This document shows, in pieces, positions 1 through 9,377 of a DNA stretch of 32,718 bases. A program made the translations under genes and the position numbers. This DNA is from Dehalococcoidia bacterium (GTDB lineage: Bacteria; Chloroflexota; Dehalococcoidia; Dehalococcoidales; Fen-1064): the NCBI GenBank assembly GCA_003162335.1, contig PMMG01000137.1, forward strand, positions 1 through 32,718, read 5' to 3'. The notes under the pieces were generated by a model, which worked only from the letters and a program-made list of their open reading frames with translations, had not been told where the DNA came from and ran no database searches. Position 1 is the stretch's first letter. Every line of letters starts with the position of its first letter.

Positions 1-3
1 ATG

Positions 4-32
4 GCTGGGACCGGTTACAAACCGGTACCAGC
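4..32. other. Imperfect hairpin upstream of cheW
   Basis: GCTGGg-ACCGGT-TACAA-ACCGGT-aCCAGC: 6 bp + 5 bp stem with one mismatch, followed by an A-rich stretch; possible terminator or leader structure. Confidence 0.4.
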
Positions 33-91
33 CTGCCTTAAAAAACAAACCACGCAAATTGTGGAAAAAGACAATAGAAGGAGAGACTCCC

Positions 92-619
92 ATGACTAAA
101 GATGCAGTTATAAATGAAAAACAGGTGGCGCTTTTTGAACTCGGGGGAGAGACCTACGGCCTGGATATCGGTACCGTCCATGAAATTATTCGGATGCAGC
201 CGATTACCCGCGTCCCGAAAGCACCGTTTTATGTTGAAGGCGTGATCAACCTCAGGGGCAAAGTAATCCCCGTCGTTGATATGCGCAAGAGATTCGGGCT
301 CGATACCTCGGACCGCACCAAAAACAACCGTATCGTCGTGGTAGCGATCAGCGGTACAACTATTGGTATTATCGTGGACGCCGTCACGGAAGTTTTGCGC
401 ATCCCCAATTCGGCAGTCGAAGCGGCTTCCACTATTGTAACCGCCGGTGACACTGATTATCTGCAGGGTATCGCCAAACTTGGAGACCGCATGGTTATCC
501 TGCTTGACCTGGGTAAAGTGTTATCCAAGGATGGTATGTTTATGGATGGATCAGCCTCGAATGCCAAATCGGAAAAGCATACCCCCGGTTTAACGCTCGC
601 CGGCAGCAGCGTCGCTTAG
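92..619 (+). CDS. cheW: Chemotaxis coupling protein CheW
   Basis: ORF with CheW fold motifs (VALFELGGETYGLDI..EIIRM..ITRVPKAPFYVEGVINLRGKVIPVVDMRKRFGL). ATG at 92 is preceded by GAAGGAGAG; the TTG at 59 in the ORF track looks upstream of the true start. Confidence 0.93.
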   Translation: MTKDAVINEKQVALFELGGETYGLDIGTVHEIIRMQPITRVPKAPFYVEGVINLRGKVIPVVDMRKRFGLDTSDRTKNNRIVVVAISGTTIGIIVDAVTEVLRIPNSAVEAASTIVTAGDTDYLQGIAKLGDRMVILLDLGKVLSKDGMFMDGSASNAKSEKHTPGLTLAGSSVA

Positions 620-740
620 ATTTTTAAATAGCGGTTATAGTTGCTTCCGGTAACCGAACAGCTGTTCCGGCCCGGCAGTCAAAATACGAATAATGCGGAA
701 ATAAAGGGTTACACGTTTAAACTCAAAAAGGAGTACTTCG

Positions 741-2906
741 GTGGAATTAGCAGATGGAATCACTCCACAAGATATAAAGCTATTCCTCACAGAGGCTGAC
801 GAACAATTACAGCTTCTTGATGAAGATATTGTCCGGTTGGAAAGAGAATCAGGCAATGTCAAACTGCTGCAAGAAATCTTTCGCGCTTCGCATACCATCA
901 AAGGCTCCTCGGCAATGATTGGTCATCAGCGGATGTCGCACATGGCTCACGGCATGGAAAATGTCCTTGATAAAGTGCGTAAAGGAACGCTGCCCGTCAG
1001 CAGTTTAGTCGTTGACGCCCTGCTCAAAGGACTGGATGGGCTGCGAATCCTCCGGGAAGAATTAGTGACCGGGGAAGAAAGCAAAGCGGATATCAATACC
1101 GTATTACTGGAACTGGAAGCGGCAATTTTACAAGGCGAAACCAGTCCGGAAGCAGCCGTTGCTGCTGCGGAGTTGCCCCTTGATAATGAATCTAAAGCTA
1201 AACTGGACAACGCACAGTCTCGTGGGGAGCGCGGTTTTCATATCAAAGTTGTTGTCAATAAAGATACTACCTGGGTGGCGGTTCGCTGCTTCCAGATCAT
1301 CCAGGAACTATCAAAAATCGGCGCTATTGTTAAATCGAACCCTTCGTTACCGGATATTGAAGCCGGTAAAACCGGTTCGAACATGGAGTTGATAATTACC
1401 AGTGCCGGTGACGAAAAGTCGATCAAAGAAGCGCTGGTAGATGTTCCTGAGTTGGATAGTGTGGCTGTTACATTGTACGCTTCCGAACAACCCGCATCTC
1501 CCGAAAAAGTAGAGCATGCGCCGACGGTCAATATTGCAGCGCCTGCTTGCGCCGAAAAACCGGCAATTCCGATCGCCGCATCCACTCCTGCGAATGCTGA
1601 AAAAACGGCCGCAGTAACCGGGGAAACCGCTACTCTCCATAAAGAAGACATGGCGGTCAAGCAAACCATTCGCGTCGATGTCAGCCGTCTGGATACCCTG
1701 ATGGAGCAAATCGGCGAACTGGTCATCAACCGCAATCACATCGGTCAGATTAGTAAAACACTGGCGGAAAAATATCAGGACGATGAAATGATTCGCACAC
1801 TCGCCGACAGCGTCTCCCAGACCGGTAAAATAGTGAACATCCTGCAGCAGGATATCATGACTATCCGCATGCTGCCCATCGAATTGGTATTTAATACTAT
1901 GCCGCGTATGGTTAGAGACTTGGCGCGCAAAATAGGTAAAAAAGTTGATTTTATCGTCGAAGGTCAGGAGACCGAGGTTGACCGCAGTGTTATCGAGCAT
2001 CTGCGCGACCCGCTGATCCACCTTTTGCGGAATTCTGTCGACCACGGCATCGAAAGCCCCGAAGAACGTCTAGCCGCGGGCAAACCCGAGACGGGCACTA
2101 TACACCTTTCGGCACATCACGAACAGGACCATATCGTGATTACCGTGTCGGATGACGGCAGAGGTATTGACCCGGAGGCAGTAAAAGCCGCCTCCATCAG
2201 AAAAGGAGTAATTTCACCCGAGGCCGCGGCCAGAATGACAGATACCGAACTGATGAATCTGATCATGGCATCCGGTGTTTCCACCGCCAGGACGATTACC
2301 GAAGTCTCAGGACGAGGAGTCGGCCTGGACATCGTGAAGAAAAACATCGAGTTCCTGAACGGAAAGATTAATGTCGAATCCAACGTAGGGAAGGGTTCTA
2401 CTTTCACGCTGCAATTGCCGCTTACCCTGGCTATAATTCCTACACTGATGGTCTCACTGGGAAATACGGTTTACGCAATTCCTCTGGCCACGATCGTAGA
2501 GGCAATTAAATTAGAATCAAAAGAAATTAAAACAGTCAGAGGGAAAGAGGTGACTCTGTACAGAAACCGTGTCTTACCTCTGCTTCGGTTAAACACTATT
2601 TTCAAATGGAGTCCCACAAACAACGGGGCATCTAATTTAATTCATATTGTCATAGTCAAAGCTTGCGAAATGCAGGTTGGTATCATTGTTGACGAACTGA
2701 TCGGACAACAGGAAATCGTGGTTAAATCGCTTGACCAGTTCATCGGCGGCGCCGAAGGTCTGAGCGGTGCCAGTATTCTTGGCGACGGCCAGGTGGTACT
2801 CATTCTTGATGTAAATTCACTCGTCAAAAGCACTATTGCCGAATCTCAAAACATTAAAGATGACACAGAACAGAATGGCACGGCCGTATTGGCCGGCGCG
2901 AGATAA
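741..2906 (+). CDS. cheA: Chemotaxis histidine kinase CheA
   Basis: HPt motif HTIKGSSAMIG, P2-like region, dimerisation domain, HATPase motifs (LRNSVDHGIE, DDGRGID, GRGVGLDIVK) and C-terminal CheW-like domain. GTG start with AAAGGAG. Confidence 0.95.
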   Translation: MELADGITPQDIKLFLTEADEQLQLLDEDIVRLERESGNVKLLQEIFRASHTIKGSSAMIGHQRMSHMAHGMENVLDKVRKGTLPVSSLVVDALLKGLDGLRILREELVTGEESKADINTVLLELEAAILQGETSPEAAVAAAELPLDNESKAKLDNAQSRGERGFHIKVVVNKDTTWVAVRCFQIIQELSKIGAIVKSNPSLPDIEAGKTGSNMELIITSAGDEKSIKEALVDVPELDSVAVTLYASEQPASPEKVEHAPTVNIAAPACAEKPAIPIAASTPANAEKTAAVTGETATLHKEDMAVKQTIRVDVSRLDTLMEQIGELVINRNHIGQISKTLAEKYQDDEMIRTLADSVSQTGKIVNILQQDIMTIRMLPIELVFNTMPRMVRDLARKIGKKVDFIVEGQETEVDRSVIEHLRDPLIHLLRNSVDHGIESPEERLAAGKPETGTIHLSAHHEQDHIVITVSDDGRGIDPEAVKAASIRKGVISPEAAARMTDTELMNLIMASGVSTARTITEVSGRGVGLDIVKKNIEFLNGKINVESNVGKGSTFTLQLPLTLAIIPTLMVSLGNTVYAIPLATIVEAIKLESKEIKTVRGKEVTLYRNRVLPLLRLNTIFKWSPTNNGASNLIHIVIVKACEMQVGIIVDELIGQQEIVVKSLDQFIGGAEGLSGASILGDGQVVLILDVNSLVKSTIAESQNIKDDTEQNGTAVLAGAR

Positions 2907-2942
2907 CAGGGCAAAGTGCAGGATAAGGAGGCAACTTCAAAC

Positions 2943-3536
2943 ATGGCAGAAAATATCACTGTGAAAACGCTGACTAGCAGCGAACAAATTGAAATGTTAA
3001 GGACAGGTGTCAGCAATGCGGTCAAAGGTCTTTCCCAGATGGTGGGCCAGGATATCAAAATTGCTAATATCAATTTGAATAAAGTGCAGGTAAAGGATAT
3101 TCCTGAACTTTTTGGCGGCCCGCAGGAAATGATGGTGGCTGTATACCTGGCAATTTGCGGCAATACCAATGGGCATATGATTGCCATTTATCAACCGCAA
3201 ACAGCTTTCGATCTTATAGATATGTTACTGGGGCAACCAGTCGGCTCCACTAAAGAACTGTCCGAAATGGAACGTTCCGTTCTGGGAGAAGTGGGTAATA
3301 TCATGGGTTCGTTTTTCCTGAACCATCTCTCCAATACTACCGGCAATTCTTTACAGCCGTCACCACCGGCAGTGTTGATGGACATGGCCGGCGCTATTCT
3401 CGAGGTCGCTACTGTCAGTGTCATGGAACAATGCGACCAGACCTACGTTATTGAAACTATATTCGAATCCAGCGATCGACAGGTAGCCGGCACTTTTTTG
3501 GTGATGCCGGTTCCGGGAATGGATCTAATTCAGTAA
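2943..3536 (+). CDS. cheC: CheC/CheX-family CheY-P phosphatase-like protein
   Basis: MERSVLGEVGNIMGSFFLNHLS matches the CheC active-site pattern (S-x3-E-x2-N). Flanked by cheA and cheD. Start revised to ATG 2943 after AAGGAGG. Confidence 0.85.
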   Translation: MAENITVKTLTSSEQIEMLRTGVSNAVKGLSQMVGQDIKIANINLNKVQVKDIPELFGGPQEMMVAVYLAICGNTNGHMIAIYQPQTAFDLIDMLLGQPVGSTKELSEMERSVLGEVGNIMGSFFLNHLSNTTGNSLQPSPPAVLMDMAGAILEVATVSVMEQCDQTYVIETIFESSDRQVAGTFLVMPVPGMDLIQ

Positions 3537-3570
3537 ATGAAAGTTAATAAAAATAATCGGGGAAAACACG

Positions 3571-4089
3571 ATGATCGAAACTTTGTCGAAAAATGAAGCC
3601 GATAACCAGGAATCAGTTCTCGTCGGATTGGGGGAGTTAAAAGTAACGCATTCGCCTTTGGTCATTCTGTCCTGTCTGGGAATTGGTTCTTGTATTGCAG
3701 TCTGTGTTTACGACAATTTATACAAAGTGGGAGGGATGGCGCATGTTGTCCTGCCTCACTGCGAAGGGAAACCGGGGGACAATCCAGGAAAGTACGCGGA
3801 TACTAGCATCCCGCTGCTCATTGGCGAGGTCGTAAAAATGGGCGGTCACCGCTCCCGTTTGACTGTGAAAATCGCCGGGGGAGCACAAATGTCACTGGCT
3901 CCCGGTCTTAAAAATACCTTTAAAACCGGAGAGCGGAATCTGGAAGGAGTAAAAGTCGCTCTCAGTAAAGAAGGGGTATCTTTAACCGCCGAAGATGTTG
4001 GCGGCAATAAAGGACGCACAGTCCGCATGTATGTTAACACCGGTAAGGTGACTGTGAGAATATCGGGAGGCGAAGACCGGGAAATATAG
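3571..4089 (+). CDS. cheD: Chemoreceptor glutamine deamidase CheD
   Basis: LSCLGIGSCIAVCVYDNLYKVGGMAHVVLPH (catalytic Cys/His context of CheD), KIAGGAQM; located between cheC and cheY. Confidence 0.92.
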   Translation: MIETLSKNEADNQESVLVGLGELKVTHSPLVILSCLGIGSCIAVCVYDNLYKVGGMAHVVLPHCEGKPGDNPGKYADTSIPLLIGEVVKMGGHRSRLTVKIAGGAQMSLAPGLKNTFKTGERNLEGVKVALSKEGVSLTAEDVGGNKGRTVRMYVNTGKVTVRISGGEDREI

Positions 4090-4142
4090 CTGATTATTTA
4101 CACCGGACTTTGTATTCTTAAAATCAGGGAGGATAAGTAAAA

Positions 4143-4508
4143 ATGGCAATAATATTAGTGGTAGATGACGCCATGTTCATGCGTAAGAAATGTTCTCAGC
4201 TCTTAACCGAGCAGGGGCATCAGGTCGTAGAAGCCGCTAACGGCGCGGAAGCAATCGCGCGTTATAAAGAGGCCAGACCGGACGGCGTGTTGATGGATAT
4301 TACCATGCCGGACATGGATGGACTGGAAGCACTAAAAGTAATGAAAGAGTACGACCCCAGTGCCAGGATCGCCATGTGCACCGCGATGGGACAGCAGAGC
4401 ATTGTTATTGAAGCATTAAAATCCGGGGCGATCGATTTCGTTGTTAAGCCGTTTGATGCCAACCGTGTTAAAGCGGCTGTGGCCAAACTGGTTCCCAGCG
4501 CGTCTTAA
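4143..4508 (+). CDS. cheY: Response regulator CheY (stand-alone receiver)
   Basis: Single REC domain: VVDDAMFMRKK, VLMDITMPDMDGLEAL, CTAMGQ, DFVVKPFD. Confidence 0.92.
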   Translation: MAIILVVDDAMFMRKKCSQLLTEQGHQVVEAANGAEAIARYKEARPDGVLMDITMPDMDGLEALKVMKEYDPSARIAMCTAMGQQSIVIEALKSGAIDFVVKPFDANRVKAAVAKLVPSAS

Positions 4509-4535
4509 AAATCGCCTTATGGCAAGAGGATGTAA

Positions 4536-5612
4536 ATGAGTAAAATCAGAGCATTTGTTGTCGATGATTCAGATTTTGTTATCGCGTCGGTTACGAAAAA
4601 ACTGAGCACCGACCCCGATATAGAAGTTGTTGGTTCGGCCCGCGACGGTAAAGAAGCAATTGAAAAAATCCGTACATTAAAACCGGACGTTATTACGCTG
4701 GATGTCGTCATGCCCGTGATGGATGGATTGGCTGTGCTGGAGCAGTTAATGACCTGGCAGCCGACACCGGTTGTTATGCTCAGCGCGCTGACCAGCGAAG
4801 GCGCAGAAACTACGATCAAGGCATTGGAACTGGGCGCTGTTGATTTCTTTTTAAAACCCTCTCTTCTCCGTCCTACCGGGAACGATGAGACCGGCGAAAC
4901 TTTGATCGAAAAAGTGAAGCGGGCTGCCGCATCGAAATTGAAACCATATTCGCCCGCTGCAAAACCGAAAATCACGATATCGAATAAAGACGCCGCCGCG
5001 AAAAGTCCCGTATCTTCAGGACAAAAATTTCCGGTTATCGTTATCGGCAGTTCGACCGGCGGTCCGCGGGCGTTGATGCAGATCATTCCTAATTTACCCA
5101 AAGATTTTCCTGCTGCGATTTTGATGGTCCAGCATATGCCGCCGTTATTTACTAAATCCCTTGCTGAAAGATTGAGCGGGGCATCACAAATCAAAGTTAT
5201 GGAAGCTGTGAACGGCAGCCAGATTGAACCCGGTCAGGCATTACTCGCGCCAGGCAGCTACCATATGGTGCCGGTCCGCGGTAACCGCATTACTTTGACT
5301 CAGGACCCTCCTGTCCACGGCGTCAGACCGGCGATCGATGTGACGATGAAAGCAGCAGTTGAAGTATATGGTAATAGCCTCATGGGTGTGGTGTTAACCG
5401 GTATGGGTTCGGACGGCGCTATCGGAGCATCGCAAATAAAAGCGGTGGGCGGAAAAGTGATCGTCGAAGATGAATCCACCTGTGCGGTTTACGGGATGCC
5501 GCAGGTTATTGTAAAAGCGGGTAACGCGGACAAGATCCTGCCCATTCACGAGATTGCGGCTGAACTTATCCAGATATATTGCGGTAATGCGCAGCCGGCG
5601 GTAAGGAGTTAA
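4536..5612 (+). CDS. cheB: Protein-glutamate methylesterase CheB
   Basis: REC domain plus methylesterase domain (VIVIGSSTGGPRAL, VQHMPPLFTKSLAERL, GMGSDGAIG). Confidence 0.95.
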   Translation: MSKIRAFVVDDSDFVIASVTKKLSTDPDIEVVGSARDGKEAIEKIRTLKPDVITLDVVMPVMDGLAVLEQLMTWQPTPVVMLSALTSEGAETTIKALELGAVDFFLKPSLLRPTGNDETGETLIEKVKRAAASKLKPYSPAAKPKITISNKDAAAKSPVSSGQKFPVIVIGSSTGGPRALMQIIPNLPKDFPAAILMVQHMPPLFTKSLAERLSGASQIKVMEAVNGSQIEPGQALLAPGSYHMVPVRGNRITLTQDPPVHGVRPAIDVTMKAAVEVYGNSLMGVVLTGMGSDGAIGASQIKAVGGKVIVEDESTCAVYGMPQVIVKAGNADKILPIHEIAAELIQIYCGNAQPAVRS

Positions 5613-5616
5613 TTGC

Positions 5617-6441
5617 ATGAATGAAATTGAATATGAGCATTTAAAAAGAAAGATCCGCCAGCTAATTCAGATTGACCTGAACAATTATAAAGAAAATCAG
5701 ATGATGCGCCGTCTTGACGGGTTCATTTCGCGCGCTAAAGCGACTGATATCGCTCAGTATTGTTCCAAACTCGATGGCGACCCTATGGAAATTGCCAAGT
5801 TACGTAATTTTATTACGATTAATGTTTCGGAATTCTACCGCGACCAGGTGCACTTCGAAACATTGCGGAAAATGGTGTTTCCCTCCTTACTGAGGAACAG
5901 CGCCAGACTAAATATCTGGAGCGCTGGCTGTTCAGACGGTCAGGAACCTTATTCCATTGCCATGATTCTTGATGAACTTACGCCCGGTATAAAACACCGT
6001 GTCTTCGCCACGGATATCGATAAAGAAAGCTTGAGCAAAGGCAATGCCGGAGGCCCTTACCAGCCCGCGGAAGTAAGAAATTTGCCCCAGACGCTGCTGA
6101 TGAAATATTTTTATTTTGGCGAAGATGGCTATACGGTTAATGAGAAAATCCGGGAAAGGATCATTTTTTCTCAATTGGACCTGACACGGGACAAATTCCC
6201 GATCGGTTTTGACTTGATTGTGTGCCGCAATGTCACTATCTATTTTTCGAACGAAACCAAGCGGATTCTTAGCCTTAATTTTCAGAATGCGCTAAAAGAA
6301 AACGGGATTTTATTCATTGGCGCCACCGAGACAATGCTCGATGCTGCCGATCTGGGATTCCAGCGCGTGCACCCCTGTTTTTATAAGAAGGTTACAAATC
6401 CCATATCGGAATCACCGAAGGTGTTTTCTTCAGCAATATAA
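5617..6441 (+). CDS. cheR: Chemotaxis protein methyltransferase CheR
   Basis: NVSEFYRD, IWSAGCSDGQEPYSIAM, FDLIVCRNVTIYF; AAGGAG start region. Confidence 0.94.
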   Translation: MNEIEYEHLKRKIRQLIQIDLNNYKENQMMRRLDGFISRAKATDIAQYCSKLDGDPMEIAKLRNFITINVSEFYRDQVHFETLRKMVFPSLLRNSARLNIWSAGCSDGQEPYSIAMILDELTPGIKHRVFATDIDKESLSKGNAGGPYQPAEVRNLPQTLLMKYFYFGEDGYTVNEKIRERIIFSQLDLTRDKFPIGFDLIVCRNVTIYFSNETKRILSLNFQNALKENGILFIGATETMLDAADLGFQRVHPCFYKKVTNPISESPKVFSSAI

Positions 6442-6461
6442 GCAGTAAATGAGAGAAACAT

Positions 6462-7541
6462 ATGAGACGTATAACGACAAAATATGCTCAGCCCGGAATG
6501 ATCCTGGGAATGCCGGTTTATGATAATTACGGGAAAGAATTATTAGGCCGGCGTACCAATCTGAATGAACAGCATCTGGCGCTTATGGCCAGGAACAGCA
6601 TCAGCGAAATCCTGATCGAAGACCAGCGCGTGGATGATCTGGTGGTCGCGCCGATGGTTTCTCCGGAAAAAGAAGGTAAACTCGCGGATGCCTTCCGCCA
6701 GATGCTGGTTAGAACTAAAAATATACAGACTATCGATTCCGCTTTCCTTTCTGCGGTCAATGTCGCGGTGAATGAGATCGGACGGAGTTTGTCTCTCAGT
6801 ATCATGGGTGAAATCAATGTGTCCTGCTCTGTTTCACAGACGGATTACGAGTATCTGCACCCGGTCAAATCCGCTATTCTTGCCATGGCGCTGGGGTACA
6901 GATTGGGCAAGTCCCATGATGAACTAGTTACCCTGGGCATGAGCTCACTTTTAAAAGATCTCAGCGGTGTTTTCCTGCCACCGGGTTTGCTGAACAAATC
7001 AAATCTGACGCCGGAAGAAGCCGCGCTCGTACAACAACACCCGGTAAAAAGTTATGAGTTGCTCTCACAGTTCAGTGAGATCAAAAACGGAATCGCCAAT
7101 GTGGTATTACAACATCACGAACAGTGGAACGGCAGCGGTTATCCGCGCGGATTAAAGGGCGAGCAGATTTCAAATTATGCTCAAATCATCTCCGCAGCCG
7201 ATGTATTTTCAGACTTGCTGGTGGAAGCGCCGGGAAAAGATAAATGCATGTCCCATGAAGCGATCGAATTTATTATGGCCGTCAGCGGCGACCAGTTCGA
7301 TCCCAGATTAGTGGAGTCTTTTGTCCGTAAAATTCCCGCCTATCCCAATGGGTTGACCGTAAAACTGAACAGCGGTGAAATCGGTATTGTGTCTGATCCT
7401 AATCTCGGTTTTGTCGCCAGACCGGTGATCAGGGTTACTTATGATCCGGAACACGGTAATCTGAAAAAACCGTATGATATCAATTTGGCGAAATCTGAAT
7501 ATCAGCGAAAACTGATTAGTAAAGTGCTGGAGTACGACTAG
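6462..7541 (+). CDS. HD-GYP domain protein with degenerate HD motif
   Basis: HHEQWNGSGYPRGLKGEQIS is an intact GYP segment, but the usual LLHDIGK position reads LLKDLSG. Directly downstream of cheR. Confidence 0.85.
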   Translation: MRRITTKYAQPGMILGMPVYDNYGKELLGRRTNLNEQHLALMARNSISEILIEDQRVDDLVVAPMVSPEKEGKLADAFRQMLVRTKNIQTIDSAFLSAVNVAVNEIGRSLSLSIMGEINVSCSVSQTDYEYLHPVKSAILAMALGYRLGKSHDELVTLGMSSLLKDLSGVFLPPGLLNKSNLTPEEAALVQQHPVKSYELLSQFSEIKNGIANVVLQHHEQWNGSGYPRGLKGEQISNYAQIISAADVFSDLLVEAPGKDKCMSHEAIEFIMAVSGDQFDPRLVESFVRKIPAYPNGLTVKLNSGEIGIVSDPNLGFVARPVIRVTYDPEHGNLKKPYDINLAKSEYQRKLISKVLEYD

Positions 7542-8134
7542 TGGCAAACGATGATGAAAAGGTCCTTTCTCAGGCCGATGTTGATGCTTTGGTAGCTTTG
7601 GTGCCGGATGCGCCGCGCGCTGCTGCACCTCTTCCGCAAGCTACACAGCCCCCGCCGCCACCTCCACCCGTGCCTGCGTCCGTGCCGCCGATAATGGTTA
7701 ATGTTAAAACGGTACCGGCCGCCGCGGAACCCGCCCGCGCCAATTCTTCTGCTGTTCACGGATCTAGTGTCAGCTCTGTCTCTTTGGGTGAGGTAATGGT
7801 CTTGAAAAAAAATGTGGACGACCTCACTAAACAGGTGAATAAATTCGCTAACACTGCCCAGCGGCTCGATGCAATGGAAGAAAGAATCGGGGAACTGGCA
7901 TTCAAGATTGAACGCAGTTCATATAACGTACAACCTGGTCGTGAAGAAATTGCCCAGATCAGGAACGAATTACGGGAACTGGCGCGTGAAGCGAATCACC
8001 GTCCGCAAGGGCTACAGGATGAATTCCTGTGCGAGCATTGTAAAGCGAAAGGCACAATGGCTGTTTTTACCAAATGTACCTCTTGCGGTAGGGAAGGCTG
8101 GTTCGGTTGGTGGCCCAGGAAGAAAACCCGTTAA
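7541..8134 (+). CDS. FliM-N-terminus-like CheY-binding peptide / Pro-rich linker / coiled coil / zinc-ribbon protein; candidate chemotaxis-archaellum adaptor
   Basis: N-terminus MANDDEKVLSQADVDALVALV resembles FliM/FliY (LSQ-x-E-I-D-A-L-L); linker PLPQATQPPPPPPPVP; coiled-coil region with LDAMEERIGELAFKIE; C-terminal CEHC...CTSC zinc-ribbon pattern. GTG overlaps the preceding TAG (TAGTGG), suggesting translational coupling. Confidence 0.85.
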   Translation: MANDDEKVLSQADVDALVALVPDAPRAAAPLPQATQPPPPPPPVPASVPPIMVNVKTVPAAAEPARANSSAVHGSSVSSVSLGEVMVLKKNVDDLTKQVNKFANTAQRLDAMEERIGELAFKIERSSYNVQPGREEIAQIRNELRELAREANHRPQGLQDEFLCEHCKAKGTMAVFTKCTSCGREGWFGWWPRKKTR

Positions 8135-8238
8135 AATCTATTATCTTTGGTGTAAACAATAAGCTCCTTTCCCTGGCCGTTTATGTAGAAGGGGACAGGT
8201 ATGAGGTTCTTCCTTTGGTCTAAACTTGCGCTTGTTGT

Positions 8239-8256
8239 TCCCGCCTTGATCGGGAA
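8239..8256. repeat. Small inverted repeat TTCCCG-n-CGGGAA
   Basis: gTTCCCGccttgatCGGGAAtccat resembles remnants of the dispersed intergenic repeats seen in many bacterial genomes. Confidence 0.3.
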
Positions 8257-8838
8257 TCCATCTAACTAACTGTGTGCAGTACAGGCCTCTGCAAATATAT
8301 TTAGCTGCATCTTATGATTAAAAACCCTCCGCGGATTTTTCCTATCTTCCTTAGTGAGCGAGAAAACTAACCTGATGTTTTTATACTGGTGAAAATCGGG
8401 ATCCAGTCCCCAAATTCTCTTTTCATTCCCTTCGTACGATAAGGGGAAATTCTGGTTATCTCAAATTCAAAATCGTGGAAGACTCTCGCTTTCGAAAAAG
8501 GAAGATTGATAAGGATTTTTTCTGGGGAAGTAAATATTGACAATACAAATGGTTATTATACCTGAACCGGCAACCACTGAAAAATGCTCTAAATATCAGC
8601 AATCCATTTGTTTACTTTTTGCTTCAGTCTAATTATCTTATGAATTATTTCGTTTTTCTGTTTTGAAGCTAATACTGCTTGTTTGTGCGCTCAAACTTCC
8701 GGAATCTCTAATTTGTCCGTCTTTCACTTGTGCTAAAATGTAAGACAAAAGGAAGCAATGAAGTATCGCTCTTATCCTGGTCACCTGAGTGATACGGAGC
8801 CAATGGTGAAACCACCCTGAAAATGATAGGAAAGATAA

Positions 8839-9249
8839 ATGAAATTTTGGTTTCAACGCGTTAATGTTCCCGTCTTGGGGAACTCCACCGGAAAATCAAG
8901 GACAGACTCTCAATCCTTCGGGGAAAAAACGAACGCCTTTTCCCGTGGATTGATGCAAGTTATTGTTCTCTTTTGTGCTCTGGAAATGCTGGATGCGTTG
9001 TTTACCTTTGCCGCGGTTAACCTCGGGTTGGTCTTGGAAGGCAATCACCTGGTTGCCCAGATGGCGGGGAACTGGGTTTTTCTTCTGTTAAAATTCGCCG
9101 GCGCGGTTTTATCCGGGTTGGTCCTGCAAAAATTGCACGCGCATTTCCCCAGGCTAGCGCTTGGGGCTGCGATCGGTATCGCAGTGTTTTACGGATTGGT
9201 CTTGGCCTGGAACTCAGGTATGATTATCCGAGTGCTGCTCAAGGGCTAA
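8839..9249 (+). CDS. Small membrane protein, DUF5658-like
   Basis: Three predicted TM segments, MLDALFTFAAVNLGLVLEGNHLVAQMAGNWVFLLLKFAGA; AGGAAAG upstream of the ATG. Confidence 0.65.
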   Translation: MKFWFQRVNVPVLGNSTGKSRTDSQSFGEKTNAFSRGLMQVIVLFCALEMLDALFTFAAVNLGLVLEGNHLVAQMAGNWVFLLLKFAGAVLSGLVLQKLHAHFPRLALGAAIGIAVFYGLVLAWNSGMIIRVLLKG

Positions 9250-9377
9250 ACCCTGCCTCAAAAATGGCATCCTTACCGAATACTATGTCTGCTTTATGCA
9301 CGATTTTTAGTGTTTCTAATGTTAAATTTTGATATTATCTAGTATTTAGATATTGAGACGTAGTATTTTTCCACGAC

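Noticed and set aside
1347-2045. Long minus-strand ORF (232 aa) inside cheA
   Set aside because: Antisense to a well-supported CheA frame; composition and lack of recognisable motifs suggest a shadow ORF.
4517-5194. 225-aa minus-strand ORF inside cheB
   Set aside because: Antisense shadow of the CheB frame with no supported start context or domain.
8537-8562. Possible promoter TTGACA...TATACC upstream of the DUF5658-like gene
   Set aside because: Spacer of about 14 nt is too short for a convincing sigma70 promoter.
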